NCBI GenBank assembly: GCA_947492475.1
Contig: CANLNM010000004.1
Coordinates: 221,900 to 285,899 of the forward strand
Source of the DNA: an uncultured Paracoccaceae bacterium
GTDB lineage: Bacteria; Pseudomonadota; Alphaproteobacteria; Rhodobacterales; Rhodobacteraceae
DNA length: 64,000 bases
Reading direction: 5' to 3'
Shown: one piece after another, positions 8,706-16,804 of the stretch
Layout: every line of letters starts with the position of its first letter
How positions within the stretch are numbered: the first letter of the stretch is position 1
Translations under genes and position numbers: made by a program
The notes under the pieces: generated by a model
The model's database searches: none
Told to the model about the DNA's origin: nothing
Seen by the model: the letters and a program-made list of their open reading frames with translations, nothing else

Positions 8706-8714
8706 CACGTGAAC
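8703..8714. promoter_or_regulatory. Second LacI operator copy
   Basis: GTTCACGTGAAC is identical to the core of the palindrome at 4701-4716 and lies 65 bases before the start of the ABC substrate-binding protein gene. The repetition places the transporter operon under the same LacI regulator as the catabolic operon. Confidence 0.78.
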
Positions 8715-8779
8715 GAAGAATTACGAACGGGTTAAACACCCACCCCAAGTGAATGCGTCATACTGATGAGGAGGATCAA

Positions 8780-10048
8780 ATGACACGAATTTTGAAAACA
8801 ACATTGGCAAGCGGTGTCGCCGCAATTGCCTTGGCCGCATCCGGAACAGCGATCGCTGAGCCAAAGACAAACATGTTGCACCAATGGCATTCCGGCGCAA
8901 ATGCCGCGGCCATCAATGTGCTGGGCGAAATGTACACCGCAGCCGGAGGACTTTGGAATCAAACGGCAATTCCGGGCCACACATCCAACACGATTGCACG
9001 CCTGCGGTCCGATGTGATTTCTGGCACCCCCCCATCGGCGGTTCAATTGAAAGGTCCGGAAATTGGCGAATGGGCCAATACAGGCCTGACCGCGAACATG
9101 AATGATCTGGCGGCAACCGAAGGCTGGGATGATGTTGTCGCGCCAGAACTGGTCAGTGTCATGAGCCCCCATGGCGAATGGGTGGCCGTGCCGATGAACA
9201 TCCACCGTATTGACTGGATGTGGGCCTCTAAATCCGCGATGGACACAATCGGCGCGACCGAAATGCCCAAAACTTGGGATGAGTTTAACGTTCTGGCCGC
9301 GCAAATGGCCGATGCAGGGCTGATCCCTGTTGCCCATGGCGGGCAGGATTGGATCGACGGCACTCTGTTTGAAATTATCGTTCAAGGCATCAGCACCGAT
9401 CTTTATCGGGCAGCGTTTATTGACCTCGATCTGGACGCGCTTCAGGGCGATGACATGATCGCGGCATTTGACCAATTGCGTCTGATGGTTGGCTGGATGG
9501 ACCCGGCATTCCCTGGGCGCGGCTGGGAAGAACCCTTAAACATGATGGTCACAGGCGAAGCGGGTTTCTATTTCCATGGGGATTGGGCGATCGGCACCAT
9601 GAACGCTGCGGGTTACGAACACGGTGTGGACTATCTGTGCGCTGGTGCGCCGATGAATAGTGGTGAACCCGGTTACATCCTGAATTCGGATTCCGTTGTG
9701 TTCTTTGAACAGGATGATCCAGAATATATCGAAGGACAGGCCCTGCTGGCGTCCACTATTATGACCCCAGAGTTCCAGCGCGTGTTCAACGTTGCCAAAG
9801 GGTCCATCCCCGCGCGCATGGATGTTGAATTGGGTGATGAATTCAACCCATGCCAACGTCTGAACCTAGAGGACCTGCGCGCGGCGGCTGAATCAGGCAC
9901 CGTGGTGCGGTCCATGGCCCACAACATGGCCGTGCCAGAAAAGTTTCGCAAAGCGATGTTCACGGTCATTTCCGAATTCATCACCAGCGATATGAGTTCT
10001 GCCGATGCGGCCCGCCAAATGGCCGAAGCCGTCATCAACGAATATTGA
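8780..10048 (+). CDS. Sugar ABC transporter substrate-binding protein (CUT1, family 1)
   Basis: A 422-residue periplasmic binding protein with a Sec signal peptide (about residues 1-26, ending AIAEP). It is of the usual length for family-1 carbohydrate-binding proteins. Start ATG 8780 follows GAGGAGGATC, a strong ribosome site; the upstream extension to 8753 is rejected. It heads an operon with two permeases and a MalK-type ATPase and lies downstream of the second LacI operator. The aromatic-rich central region (YFHGDW) is typical of sugar binding. The ligand is presumably the sugar oxidised by the dehydrogenases of the locus. Confidence 0.93.
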   Translation: MTRILKTTLASGVAAIALAASGTAIAEPKTNMLHQWHSGANAAAINVLGEMYTAAGGLWNQTAIPGHTSNTIARLRSDVISGTPPSAVQLKGPEIGEWANTGLTANMNDLAATEGWDDVVAPELVSVMSPHGEWVAVPMNIHRIDWMWASKSAMDTIGATEMPKTWDEFNVLAAQMADAGLIPVAHGGQDWIDGTLFEIIVQGISTDLYRAAFIDLDLDALQGDDMIAAFDQLRLMVGWMDPAFPGRGWEEPLNMMVTGEAGFYFHGDWAIGTMNAAGYEHGVDYLCAGAPMNSGEPGYILNSDSVVFFEQDDPEYIEGQALLASTIMTPEFQRVFNVAKGSIPARMDVELGDEFNPCQRLNLEDLRAAAESGTVVRSMAHNMAVPEKFRKAMFTVISEFITSDMSSADAARQMAEAVINEY

Positions 10049-10114
10049 TCTAAGGGCTTGGGATGGCTGGATTTCTGGCCGTCCCGAACAATCCCGTCCT
10101 GATCGGAGATCCCA

Positions 10115-11050
10115 ATGTCACATGCCTCTGCCCCGCCAACGTTTAAGCCGCGCCCCAAAGGTCGCGCTGCGCGGATTGCCCAGATCATTCCGTTGGCCGT
10201 GCTTTTGCCAACCATCGTTACGACGGGCATTTATATTTTCGTTTTTGTCGGTTGGAACATCTATTTGTCCTTGTCGACGTCCACGCTGCTGCCGGTATAT
10301 GATTACGCCGGATTTGACGCCTATACGCGGCTCTGGCGCAATCCCCGTTGGACAACGGGTGTCTGGAACCTGGCGCTGTTTGGGGCGCTTTACATCATCT
10401 TATCCACCATCGTTGGTATCTTTTTGGCCATTCTCATGGATCAAAAAATCAAAGGCGAAAACCTACTTCGGTCCATCTTTTTATACCCAATTGCGATTTC
10501 CTTTGTTGTGACCGGCACCACGTGGCAATGGATTTTGAACCCGTCGACCGGGCTTGAGGCCTTTATGCGTAATCTCGGTTGGGAAAGCTTCACGTTTAGC
10601 CTGATTACCAATCGTGAAACGGCACTTTATGCGGTTGTGATCGCCGCCGTCTGGCATGCCTCTGGATTTGTCATGGTGATGGTATTGGCTGCCCTGCGCG
10701 GCGTGGATCACGATATGGTCAAAGCAGGTCAGATTGATGGGGCGGGAATGATGAAAATCTATCGCCGGATCATTTTGCCCGCTATCTGGCCGGTGATGAT
10801 TTCTGTGGTCATTATCCTTGTGCAATTCGCGATCAAGACCTTTGATCTGGTGCTGGCATTGACCCATGGCGGACCGGGTATTTCGACGACCTTTCCGGCC
10901 ATGTTCGTTTATGACCGCTTGTTTGCAGCAGGTGAGCTGGCCCAAGGCGCCGCCGCCGCAGTCTGGATGCTGATCGGATTGTTCGTAATCTTTCTACCGG
11001 TTTTGACCCTGTCTTGGATTGTGCGTCGCCAAAAAGGAGCAACCCAATGA
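10115..11050 (+). CDS. Sugar ABC transporter permease (MalF/UgpA type)
   Basis: A 311-residue inner-membrane permease with about six hydrophobic segments. The cytoplasmic EAA loop (DHDMVKAGQIDGAGMMKIYRR) lies near residues 200-220, where the ATPase docks. Second gene of the CUT1 transporter. Its stop overlaps the next permease start (ATGA at 11047-11050), as expected for subunits made in fixed ratio. The 66-base gap after the binding-protein gene shows no strong terminator. Confidence 0.93.
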   Translation: MSHASAPPTFKPRPKGRAARIAQIIPLAVLLPTIVTTGIYIFVFVGWNIYLSLSTSTLLPVYDYAGFDAYTRLWRNPRWTTGVWNLALFGALYIILSTIVGIFLAILMDQKIKGENLLRSIFLYPIAISFVVTGTTWQWILNPSTGLEAFMRNLGWESFTFSLITNRETALYAVVIAAVWHASGFVMVMVLAALRGVDHDMVKAGQIDGAGMMKIYRRIILPAIWPVMISVVIILVQFAIKTFDLVLALTHGGPGISTTFPAMFVYDRLFAAGELAQGAAAAVWMLIGLFVIFLPVLTLSWIVRRQKGATQ

Positions 11051-11949
11051 CGTTGGTTTCTGAAAACATCCCGGATTTAGACCGCAAACGCCCGCTTGGA
11101 GCCAAGAAAATCCTGGGTCGCATTGCGCTCTATTCAACGTTGTTGGTTCTGGCGGCATTTGTTTTGATGCCTCTGGCCGTCATCGCGCTTAACTCCCTCC
11201 GATTTAACGAAGATATCCTGCGCGAAAGCTTCATCGGATGGCCGAGCCGTTTAACCTTTGAAAACTGGTCCGTCGCATGGGGCGAAGCCTGCATCAATGC
11301 CAGTTGCACAGGGGTTAAACCTTATTTTGTGGCGTCCATGTTGATGGTCGTTCCCGCAACGCTGATTTCAACGGCCGTTGGTCTGATCAATGGATTTGCG
11401 TTAACCAAATGGAAAATGCCCTTTGCCGGTCTGGTCTTTGTGGCCATCACGATTGGTGTTTTCTTGCCCCCACAAGTTGTGTTGCTGCCTTGGGCCATTA
11501 CTTTGGCCTGGTTGGGGCTTTCAAAATCCTTGGCGGGTCTGGCACTGGTTCACATCATTCAAGGCACTTGTTTCACCACCCTATTTTGCCGCAATTATCT
11601 GATCAATCTACCCGATGACCTGATCAAGGCGGCACGGATCGACGGGGCGGGATTTTTCCGCACGTTTTGGAAAATTGTGGTCCCATTGTCGCCGCCAATC
11701 ATCATTGTCACGATCATCTGGCAATTCACGTTTATCTGGAATGAATTCCTATTCGCGGTGACGTTCAGCTCTTCTGATTATCGCCCGATCACTGCTGCAC
11801 TCATGTCTCTGAATGCCGATGATACTGGTGTCAGTGAATACGGTTTTGGCTCTGCTGCTGTTCTGATCGCAGCCATTCCCCCCCTCGTTATCTACTTCCT
11901 CGGCGGACGCTACTTTGTCCGGGGTCTCACTCAAGGAGCCGTGAAATAA
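11047..11949 (+). CDS. Sugar ABC transporter permease (MalG/UgpE type)
   Basis: A 300-residue inner-membrane permease pairing with the preceding MalF-type subunit. The EAA loop DDLIKAARIDGAGFFRTFWK is near residue 200. An unusual short cysteine pair (EACINASC) lies in the first periplasmic region. Start ATG 11047 follows AAGGAGC and overlaps the upstream stop. The next gene, the ATPase, starts directly after the stop. Confidence 0.93.
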   Translation: MTLVSENIPDLDRKRPLGAKKILGRIALYSTLLVLAAFVLMPLAVIALNSLRFNEDILRESFIGWPSRLTFENWSVAWGEACINASCTGVKPYFVASMLMVVPATLISTAVGLINGFALTKWKMPFAGLVFVAITIGVFLPPQVVLLPWAITLAWLGLSKSLAGLALVHIIQGTCFTTLFCRNYLINLPDDLIKAARIDGAGFFRTFWKIVVPLSPPIIIVTIIWQFTFIWNEFLFAVTFSSSDYRPITAALMSLNADDTGVSEYGFGSAAVLIAAIPPLVIYFLGGRYFVRGLTQGAVK

Positions 11950-13056
11950 ATGGCCAGTCTCAACATTGAAACCGTTTGGAAAAAATACGGCGATGTCATC
12001 GCCCTACGTGATGTGAACCTCGACATTCAGGACGGCGAATTTGTCGTACTTGTTGGACCATCGGGTTGCGGAAAATCCACGCTTTTGTCGATCATCGCCG
12101 GCCTCGAAGACAGCTCTTATGGGACGCTGACATTGGGTGATCAGGATGTGACTGAACTGTCTGCCAAGGACCGCAATATTGCAATGGTGTTCCAGTCATA
12201 CGCTCTTTATCCAACAATGACGGTGCGCCAGAATATTACGTTTGGCATGGAAAATCGCCACGTGCCTAAAACAGACCAGAACGCCGCCGTCGCTGAGGTT
12301 GCAAAGCTGTTGCAGATAGAGCCGTTGCTGGATCGAAAGCCCAGTCAATTATCCGGCGGTCAACGTCAACGGGTTGCGATGGGGCGTGCATTGGTGCGCG
12401 ATCCGCAGCTGTTTTTGTTTGATGAACCCCTGTCAAACCTAGACGCCAAGCTGCGCGTTGAAATGCGGACCGAAATGAAAAAGCTTCATAAACGGTTGGG
12501 GCAGACCATTGTGTACGTCACCCATGACCAAGTCGAAGCGATGACCCTGTCGGACCGCATCGTTGTGATGAATGGCGGTGTAGTTCAGCAATTTGCTGAC
12601 CCGGACACGATTTATCAGAAACCGGCAAATACCTTTGTGGCCGGGTTCATGGGATCGCCATCGATGAATTTCATTCCGGTCGAAATTTCGGGTAACGATC
12701 ACCAATTGATGGCGACCTATCACAGCCCACAGGGTGATGTTGTGTTTCCAGTAGGTCACCAACACCCTGAATTAGCTGCATATGTTGGAAAAACCGTCAC
12801 ATTGGGTGTGCGTCCTGAACATTTCTTGCCCCCCGAAAACGCTGGGGCGGATATGATCGCATTAAACGTCAATGTCGATGTCGTCGAACCAACCGGGCCG
12901 GATACAATGGTGGTTTTTACCTTATCCGGCCTATCGTTGGTTGCTGTATTGCCAGCCAAGTTTCGCCCCGCAGAGGACGAACAAATTAACCTAGCGCTGA
13001 ACCTTGCCGAGGCGTGTTTTTTCGACGCGGATACAGGTGATCGGATCGCTGTGTGA
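11950..13056 (+). CDS. Sugar ABC transporter ATPase (MalK/UgpC type)
   Basis: A 368-residue ATPase energising the two upstream permeases. Walker A GPSGCGKST at about 37-45, Q-loop QSYALYP, signature LSGGQRQR and Walker B LFLFDEPLSNLDA are all intact. The extra C-terminal TOBE/MalK regulatory domain covers about 240-368. It is preceded by AAGGAGCC and its TGA overlaps the start of the next gene (TGATG), so the dehydrogenase that follows belongs to the same operon. Confidence 0.95.
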   Translation: MASLNIETVWKKYGDVIALRDVNLDIQDGEFVVLVGPSGCGKSTLLSIIAGLEDSSYGTLTLGDQDVTELSAKDRNIAMVFQSYALYPTMTVRQNITFGMENRHVPKTDQNAAVAEVAKLLQIEPLLDRKPSQLSGGQRQRVAMGRALVRDPQLFLFDEPLSNLDAKLRVEMRTEMKKLHKRLGQTIVYVTHDQVEAMTLSDRIVVMNGGVVQQFADPDTIYQKPANTFVAGFMGSPSMNFIPVEISGNDHQLMATYHSPQGDVVFPVGHQHPELAAYVGKTVTLGVRPEHFLPPENAGADMIALNVNVDVVEPTGPDTMVVFTLSGLSLVAVLPAKFRPAEDEQINLALNLAEACFFDADTGDRIAV

Positions 13057-13811
13057 TGCGAGCGAATTCAGCTAAATATCCAAGTTTGGAAAACGCACGT
13101 GTTTTCATCACAGGTGGTGCAACAGGGATCGGTGCGGCGATGGTGCGCGCCTTTGTCGATCAGGGCGCGCAGGTTGGATTTATCGACATTGCTGAGGATG
13201 CCGGTCAAATGCTGGCGGCAGCGTTGCCGAAAACATGGTTTCGTGTCGTAGATGTCACCAACACCGATGCATTGCGGGCCGCTGTTCATGCATTCATCGC
13301 AGACAGGGGCGGCGTGGATGTGTTGATCAACAATGTTGCCAATGACACGCGACATGATTGGCGGGATGTGACCGAAAGCTCTTGGGATCAAACAATGGCG
13401 ATCAATTTGCGACCGGCTTTTTTCGCCATTCAAGCGGTCGCAGATCATATGATCGCCCAAAAATCCGGTTCCGTGATCAACTTTGGTTCCATATCCTGGA
13501 AAGCGAAACACGACGGAATGCCCGGTTACACCACGGCAAAAGCGGCCCTGCATGGTCTCACACGGTCGTTTGTGAAACCGTTGGGCATCGCGCATGTTCG
13601 GATCAACACAATCACCCCCGGTTGGGTGATGACCGACCGTCAAATGTCAGACCACTTCGATTCCCAAGGTGCACAAATGCTGGCGCAGAACCAACCTTTG
13701 GCAGGTCGCATACAGCCTCAGGACGCCGCTGCGCTTGCGCTGTTTTTGGCGGCTGATGACAGCGCGATGTGCACCGGCCAAGAATTTACCATCGACGGCG
13801 GCTGGTCATAG
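13056..13811 (+). CDS. SDR dehydrogenase, aldose 1-dehydrogenase (XylB) type
   Basis: A 251-residue classical SDR. The Rossmann motif TGGATGIG, NNVAND in place of NNAG, and Ser...Tyr-x-x-x-Lys (INFGSISW, YTTAK) are visible. The pattern YPSL..RVFITGG, INFGSISW and TGQEFTIDGGW resembles Caulobacter-type D-xylose 1-dehydrogenase, which oxidises an aldose to its lactone. It follows the transporter ATPase with a TGATG overlap (GTG 13053 is an alternative start). It would therefore take the imported sugar and make an aldonolactone or aldonate, supplying the kinase-enolase operon. Substrate identity is inferred. Confidence 0.87.
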   Translation: MRANSAKYPSLENARVFITGGATGIGAAMVRAFVDQGAQVGFIDIAEDAGQMLAAALPKTWFRVVDVTNTDALRAAVHAFIADRGGVDVLINNVANDTRHDWRDVTESSWDQTMAINLRPAFFAIQAVADHMIAQKSGSVINFGSISWKAKHDGMPGYTTAKAALHGLTRSFVKPLGIAHVRINTITPGWVMTDRQMSDHFDSQGAQMLAQNQPLAGRIQPQDAAALALFLAADDSAMCTGQEFTIDGGWS

Positions 13812-13840
13812 CCCCCGGTCGCGATTTCAAGGAGACAACA

Positions 13841-14593
13841 ATGAACACACTTGATCTAAACGGACGTCGGGCCGTGATAACGGGGGGCGCACGTGGCATG
13901 GGGTTTGCCTTTGCCAAACGGTTTTTGCAAAGTGGGGCTTCGGTCGCTCTCTGGGATGTTAACGACGACGCCCTGCAGCGGGCCCAAAACGCACTGTCAC
14001 AATTTGGAAAGGTGATCCACAACCGGGTGGATGTGTCTGATTACAACAATGTCGAACAGGCCGCCGCAGAAGTTGAAGCCGACCTCGGCGGGATCGACCT
14101 GTTGGTCAATGCGGCCGGTATTGCAGGGGTTAACACACCAGTAACAGACTATCCGCTTGAGACATGGAATGCGGTAATGAACGTCAATCTAAACGGCGTC
14201 TTTCACACCTCGCGCGCCATTGTGCCAATCATGCAAAAAGGCAATTACGGGCGCATCGTCAACATTGCGTCGATGGCGGGTAAGGATGGCAACCCAAATG
14301 CCTCTGCCTATTCAGTGTCCAAGGCCGGGGTGATCGGATTGACCAAAAGCCTCGGTAAGGAATTGGCCACCAGCAATATCCGGGTCAACGTGGTCTGCCC
14401 TGCTGTAATCAAAACCGAAATGCTGGACGACGTCACAGAGGAACAAATTGGGTATATGCTCGCTAAAATTCCGATGGGCCGTATGGGAACGGTAGAAGAA
14501 ATTGCATCAATGGTGGGATGGATGTGCAGCGAGGAATGTTCCTATTCAACAGGGGCTGTGTTTGATTTATCCGGCGGTCGCGCCACTTACTAA
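13841..14593 (+). CDS. SDR dehydrogenase, 2-keto-3-deoxy-L-rhamnonate dehydrogenase (LRA5) type
   Basis: A 250-residue SDR with TGGARGMG near residue 14, VNAAGIAG, and catalytic Ser and Tyr-x-x-x-Lys (NIASMAGKDGNPNASAYSVSK). The GKDGNPNASAYS segment and the ending FDLSGGRATY resemble LRA5-type 2-keto-3-deoxy-L-rhamnonate 4-dehydrogenases. Start ATG 13841 follows AAGGAGACAAC; the in-frame extension to 13769 overlaps the previous gene and is rejected. With 7921-8673 it is the second candidate in this locus for oxidising the C4 hydroxyl of a 2-keto-3-deoxy acid. A terminator-like hairpin follows. Confidence 0.87.
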   Translation: MNTLDLNGRRAVITGGARGMGFAFAKRFLQSGASVALWDVNDDALQRAQNALSQFGKVIHNRVDVSDYNNVEQAAAEVEADLGGIDLLVNAAGIAGVNTPVTDYPLETWNAVMNVNLNGVFHTSRAIVPIMQKGNYGRIVNIASMAGKDGNPNASAYSVSKAGVIGLTKSLGKELATSNIRVNVVCPAVIKTEMLDDVTEEQIGYMLAKIPMGRMGTVEEIASMVGWMCSEECSYSTGAVFDLSGGRATY

Positions 14594-14602
14594 TTTCCGA
14601 CG

Positions 14603-14629
14603 GCACCGTATTTTTGGAAAATATGGTGC
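14603..14629 (+). terminator. Hairpin terminator after the transporter-SDR operon
   Basis: GCACCGTATTTT (14603-14614) pairs with AAAATATGGTGC (14618-14629), a 12-bp stem with one G-T pair and a three-base loop. It lies ten bases after the SDR stop. The following TGTTTGG is a poor U-tract. Confidence 0.6.
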
Positions 14630-14674
14630 TGTTTGGACAGCTTGCGCGCCGCTGCTTGACTTGTATTGTTTTAT

Positions 14675-14705
14675 ATAATTAAAAACAAATATCTCGTCTG
14701 ACAAG
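14675..14705. promoter_or_regulatory. Shared upstream motif, copy 1 (candidate GntR site)
   Basis: ATAATTAAAAACA (14675-14687) followed by CTGACAAG (14698-14705) precedes the MtlD/UxaB-like gene. Both blocks recur at 17768-17780 and 17788-17795 in front of the Frc-type transporter. These are the two operons flanking the GntR gene, so they are candidate co-regulatory sites. No dyad is obvious, and an AT-rich UP element is the alternative. Confidence 0.4.
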
Positions 14706-14717
14706 GAAGCCCCGTCC

Positions 14718-15830
14718 ATGCGCACCCCTATTCTTCAGTTTGGTACCAGCCGATTTTTGCAGGCTCATGCCGACCTATTCATTTCGGAGGCGATGGCAGA
14801 AGGTCAGGATGTCGGCCCAATCACCGTTGTCCAAAGCTCTGGCGACGTAAGCCGTGCCCAGCGCTTGGACGGATTGGCCCACCCGTTTCCCGTTCAAATA
14901 GAAGGGCTGATAAACGGCGAACACTCTTCGACGCTCACCTATGTGAACAGCATCAAACGCACGCTATCAACGGCGGGTGATTGGCAGAAAGTGATCGACG
15001 TTTTCGTCAACGAGGCTGAAATCGTTTTATCAAACACGGGTGATGCCGGTTTTCTGGCGCGACCCAGTGATGAAAACCCGGTTTTTGATCAATCCATGTC
15101 CTATCCTGCAAAATTGATGTTGCTGCTGCGTCAACGATTTGAACAGGGGGCCAAGCCCATTCAGATCATGCCAATGGAACTGATCACAAACAACGGTGAC
15201 ACGCTAAAAGCGCGGGTGTTGGAATTGGCGAACGGCGCGAAAGCAGACTTTGTTGATTATCTAAATACCGATGTTCACTGGATAAATTCCCTCGTGGATC
15301 GGATTGTATCGCAGCCGCTGGAACCCGCTGGGGCCGTCGCAGAACCCTACGCATTATGGGCCATCCAAGACCACGCAAATCTGCGCGCGCCCTGCCGCCA
15401 CCCGGCGATCCAAATTGTCCCATCTCTTGAAACGATAGCATCGCTCAAGCTTTTTGTTCTGAATTTGGGGCACAGTTTTTTGGCCGATCGCTGGATGCAA
15501 ACAAACGGTGTGCCTGATCTATTGATGCGCGACGTGATGAATATGTCGTCCGAAAAAACAGCACTGATCCAGATGTTAAAATCAGAGGTCGCCCCTGCTT
15601 TTGGCGCGGCAGGGCTGGCAGATGAATTCACCCCCTATTTGGCAACAACGCTTGATAGGTTTGCCAATCCGTTCCTGGAACATCGCATATCTGACATCGC
15701 CCAAAACCATTCCCAAAAGGTAGAGCGCCGCATGGGCGCATTGCTAAAATGGGCCGCGTCAAAGGGTGACTTTTCGGAAAAACCCACCTTGTCCCGCATC
15801 GTCAATCGCCAACAGAAAGCAACATCATGA
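14718..15830 (+). CDS. Mannitol dehydrogenase/tagaturonate reductase (UxaB-like) family oxidoreductase
   Basis: A 370-residue protein of the polyol/uronate long-chain dehydrogenase family (MtlD, UxaB, UxuB), somewhat shorter than E. coli UxaB. The N-terminal Rossmann region opens with LQFGTSRFLQAHADLF, and SNTGDAGF and PMELITNNGDTL are family signatures. The C-terminal helical domain carries KLFVLNLGHSFLADRWM, with the Lys/His region of the active site. It would interconvert a keto-sugar (acid) and a polyol or aldonate with NAD(P)H. Its stop overlaps the start of the aldo-keto reductase gene (ATGA). Part of the second sugar-acid module; the substrate is not certain. Confidence 0.83.
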   Translation: MRTPILQFGTSRFLQAHADLFISEAMAEGQDVGPITVVQSSGDVSRAQRLDGLAHPFPVQIEGLINGEHSSTLTYVNSIKRTLSTAGDWQKVIDVFVNEAEIVLSNTGDAGFLARPSDENPVFDQSMSYPAKLMLLLRQRFEQGAKPIQIMPMELITNNGDTLKARVLELANGAKADFVDYLNTDVHWINSLVDRIVSQPLEPAGAVAEPYALWAIQDHANLRAPCRHPAIQIVPSLETIASLKLFVLNLGHSFLADRWMQTNGVPDLLMRDVMNMSSEKTALIQMLKSEVAPAFGAAGLADEFTPYLATTLDRFANPFLEHRISDIAQNHSQKVERRMGALLKWAASKGDFSEKPTLSRIVNRQQKATS

Positions 15831-16804
15831 CCTTTCCGCGCAATCCAATTGGCAACACCGGTATTGAGGTGACGACGCTCTCTTTTGGGGGATCAAGCTT
15901 GGGCAATTTAGGGGGCGTTGTCAGCGATGCGGATTGCAACGCGGTCATGGACGCTGCGTGGTCATCGGGCATTCGATATTTCGACACAGCGCCCCATTAC
16001 GGACGCGGATTGTCGGAACAGCGCATGGGCCAGTATTTGCGCACAAAACCCCGGAATGCCTACACAATTTCATCCAAAGTTGGCCGTGTTTTAACCCCCG
16101 GCACGCAACAATCCGACGCCGATGGGTTTGTGAACCCTCTGCCCAACGACGTGCATTACGACTATTCCGCCAAAGGGATACTTGCCAGCTTTGATGGCAG
16201 TTGCGACCGTCTGGGCGTTTCGAAAATCGATATCGTATTTGTGCATGACATTGGGGATTTAACACATGGCAAACAGGCAGGCGCACGACATCTGGCCGAT
16301 CTGTTTGACACCGGCTTGCCCGCGTTACACGACCTAAAGGCCCAGGGGCGTATCGGCGCCATTGGGTTGGGGGTTAACGAAACCCAAATCTGCCTAGATG
16401 TGATGAAATCCTTCCCGCTTGATGTCATCCTATTGGCCGGACGCCTAACGCTATTGGATCGCGACGCTGAAAACGAATTGCTAGATGTCTGTGCCCAAAA
16501 CGGAACCCAGTTGATACTGGGCGGTATTTTCAATTCTGGCATTTTGGCCACCGGCCCCGTGGATGGCGCAACCTTTGATTACGCCCCCGCATCGCCCGAA
16601 ATTCGCGATCAGGTCGCAACGCTGCAGACCCAAGCCGAGGCGGTCGGCCTGACATTGGCGCAGGCATCCATCCAATTCGCGCTGCGTCACCCGGCTGTGA
16701 TTTCAACGTTGATTGGCACGGGCAAAGTGCGCTCTCTTATTCGAAACTTAGACGCTGCAAAGCTGACTTTGACGCCCGACGCCGTCCAGTTTGTCACACG
16801 CTAA
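15827..16804 (+). CDS. Aldo/keto reductase, D-threo-aldose (L-fucose) 1-dehydrogenase type
   Basis: A 325-residue AKR barrel enzyme. The catalytic tetrad region is visible: FDTAPHYGRGLSE with Asp and Tyr, the Lys in TISSKVGR, and the His in IVFVHDIGD. The long insertion after the lysine (TPGTQQ...NDVHYDYS) and RNPIGNTGIEVTTLSFGG are typical of bacterial D-threo-aldose/L-fucose 1-dehydrogenase, which oxidises the sugar to its lactone with NAD. Coupled by ATGA to the MtlD/UxaB-like gene. With the UxaA-family dehydratase downstream it would start a non-phosphorylating aldose route. Convergent with the GntR gene, with the stop codons nearly touching. Confidence 0.87.
   Translation: MTFPRNPIGNTGIEVTTLSFGGSSLGNLGGVVSDADCNAVMDAAWSSGIRYFDTAPHYGRGLSEQRMGQYLRTKPRNAYTISSKVGRVLTPGTQQSDADGFVNPLPNDVHYDYSAKGILASFDGSCDRLGVSKIDIVFVHDIGDLTHGKQAGARHLADLFDTGLPALHDLKAQGRIGAIGLGVNETQICLDVMKSFPLDVILLAGRLTLLDRDAENELLDVCAQNGTQLILGGIFNSGILATGPVDGATFDYAPASPEIRDQVATLQTQAEAVGLTLAQASIQFALRHPAVISTLIGTGKVRSLIRNLDAAKLTLTPDAVQFVTR

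Noticed and set aside
8732..9475. Minus-strand open frame of 247 codons
   Set aside because: Antisense to the sugar-binding protein gene with its signal peptide and ribosome site; composition is shadow-like.
14656..14679. TTGACT and TATAAT as a sigma-70 promoter
   Set aside because: The spacer is only 12 bases, too short for a functional pair; the AT-rich element may instead be part of the shared motif.
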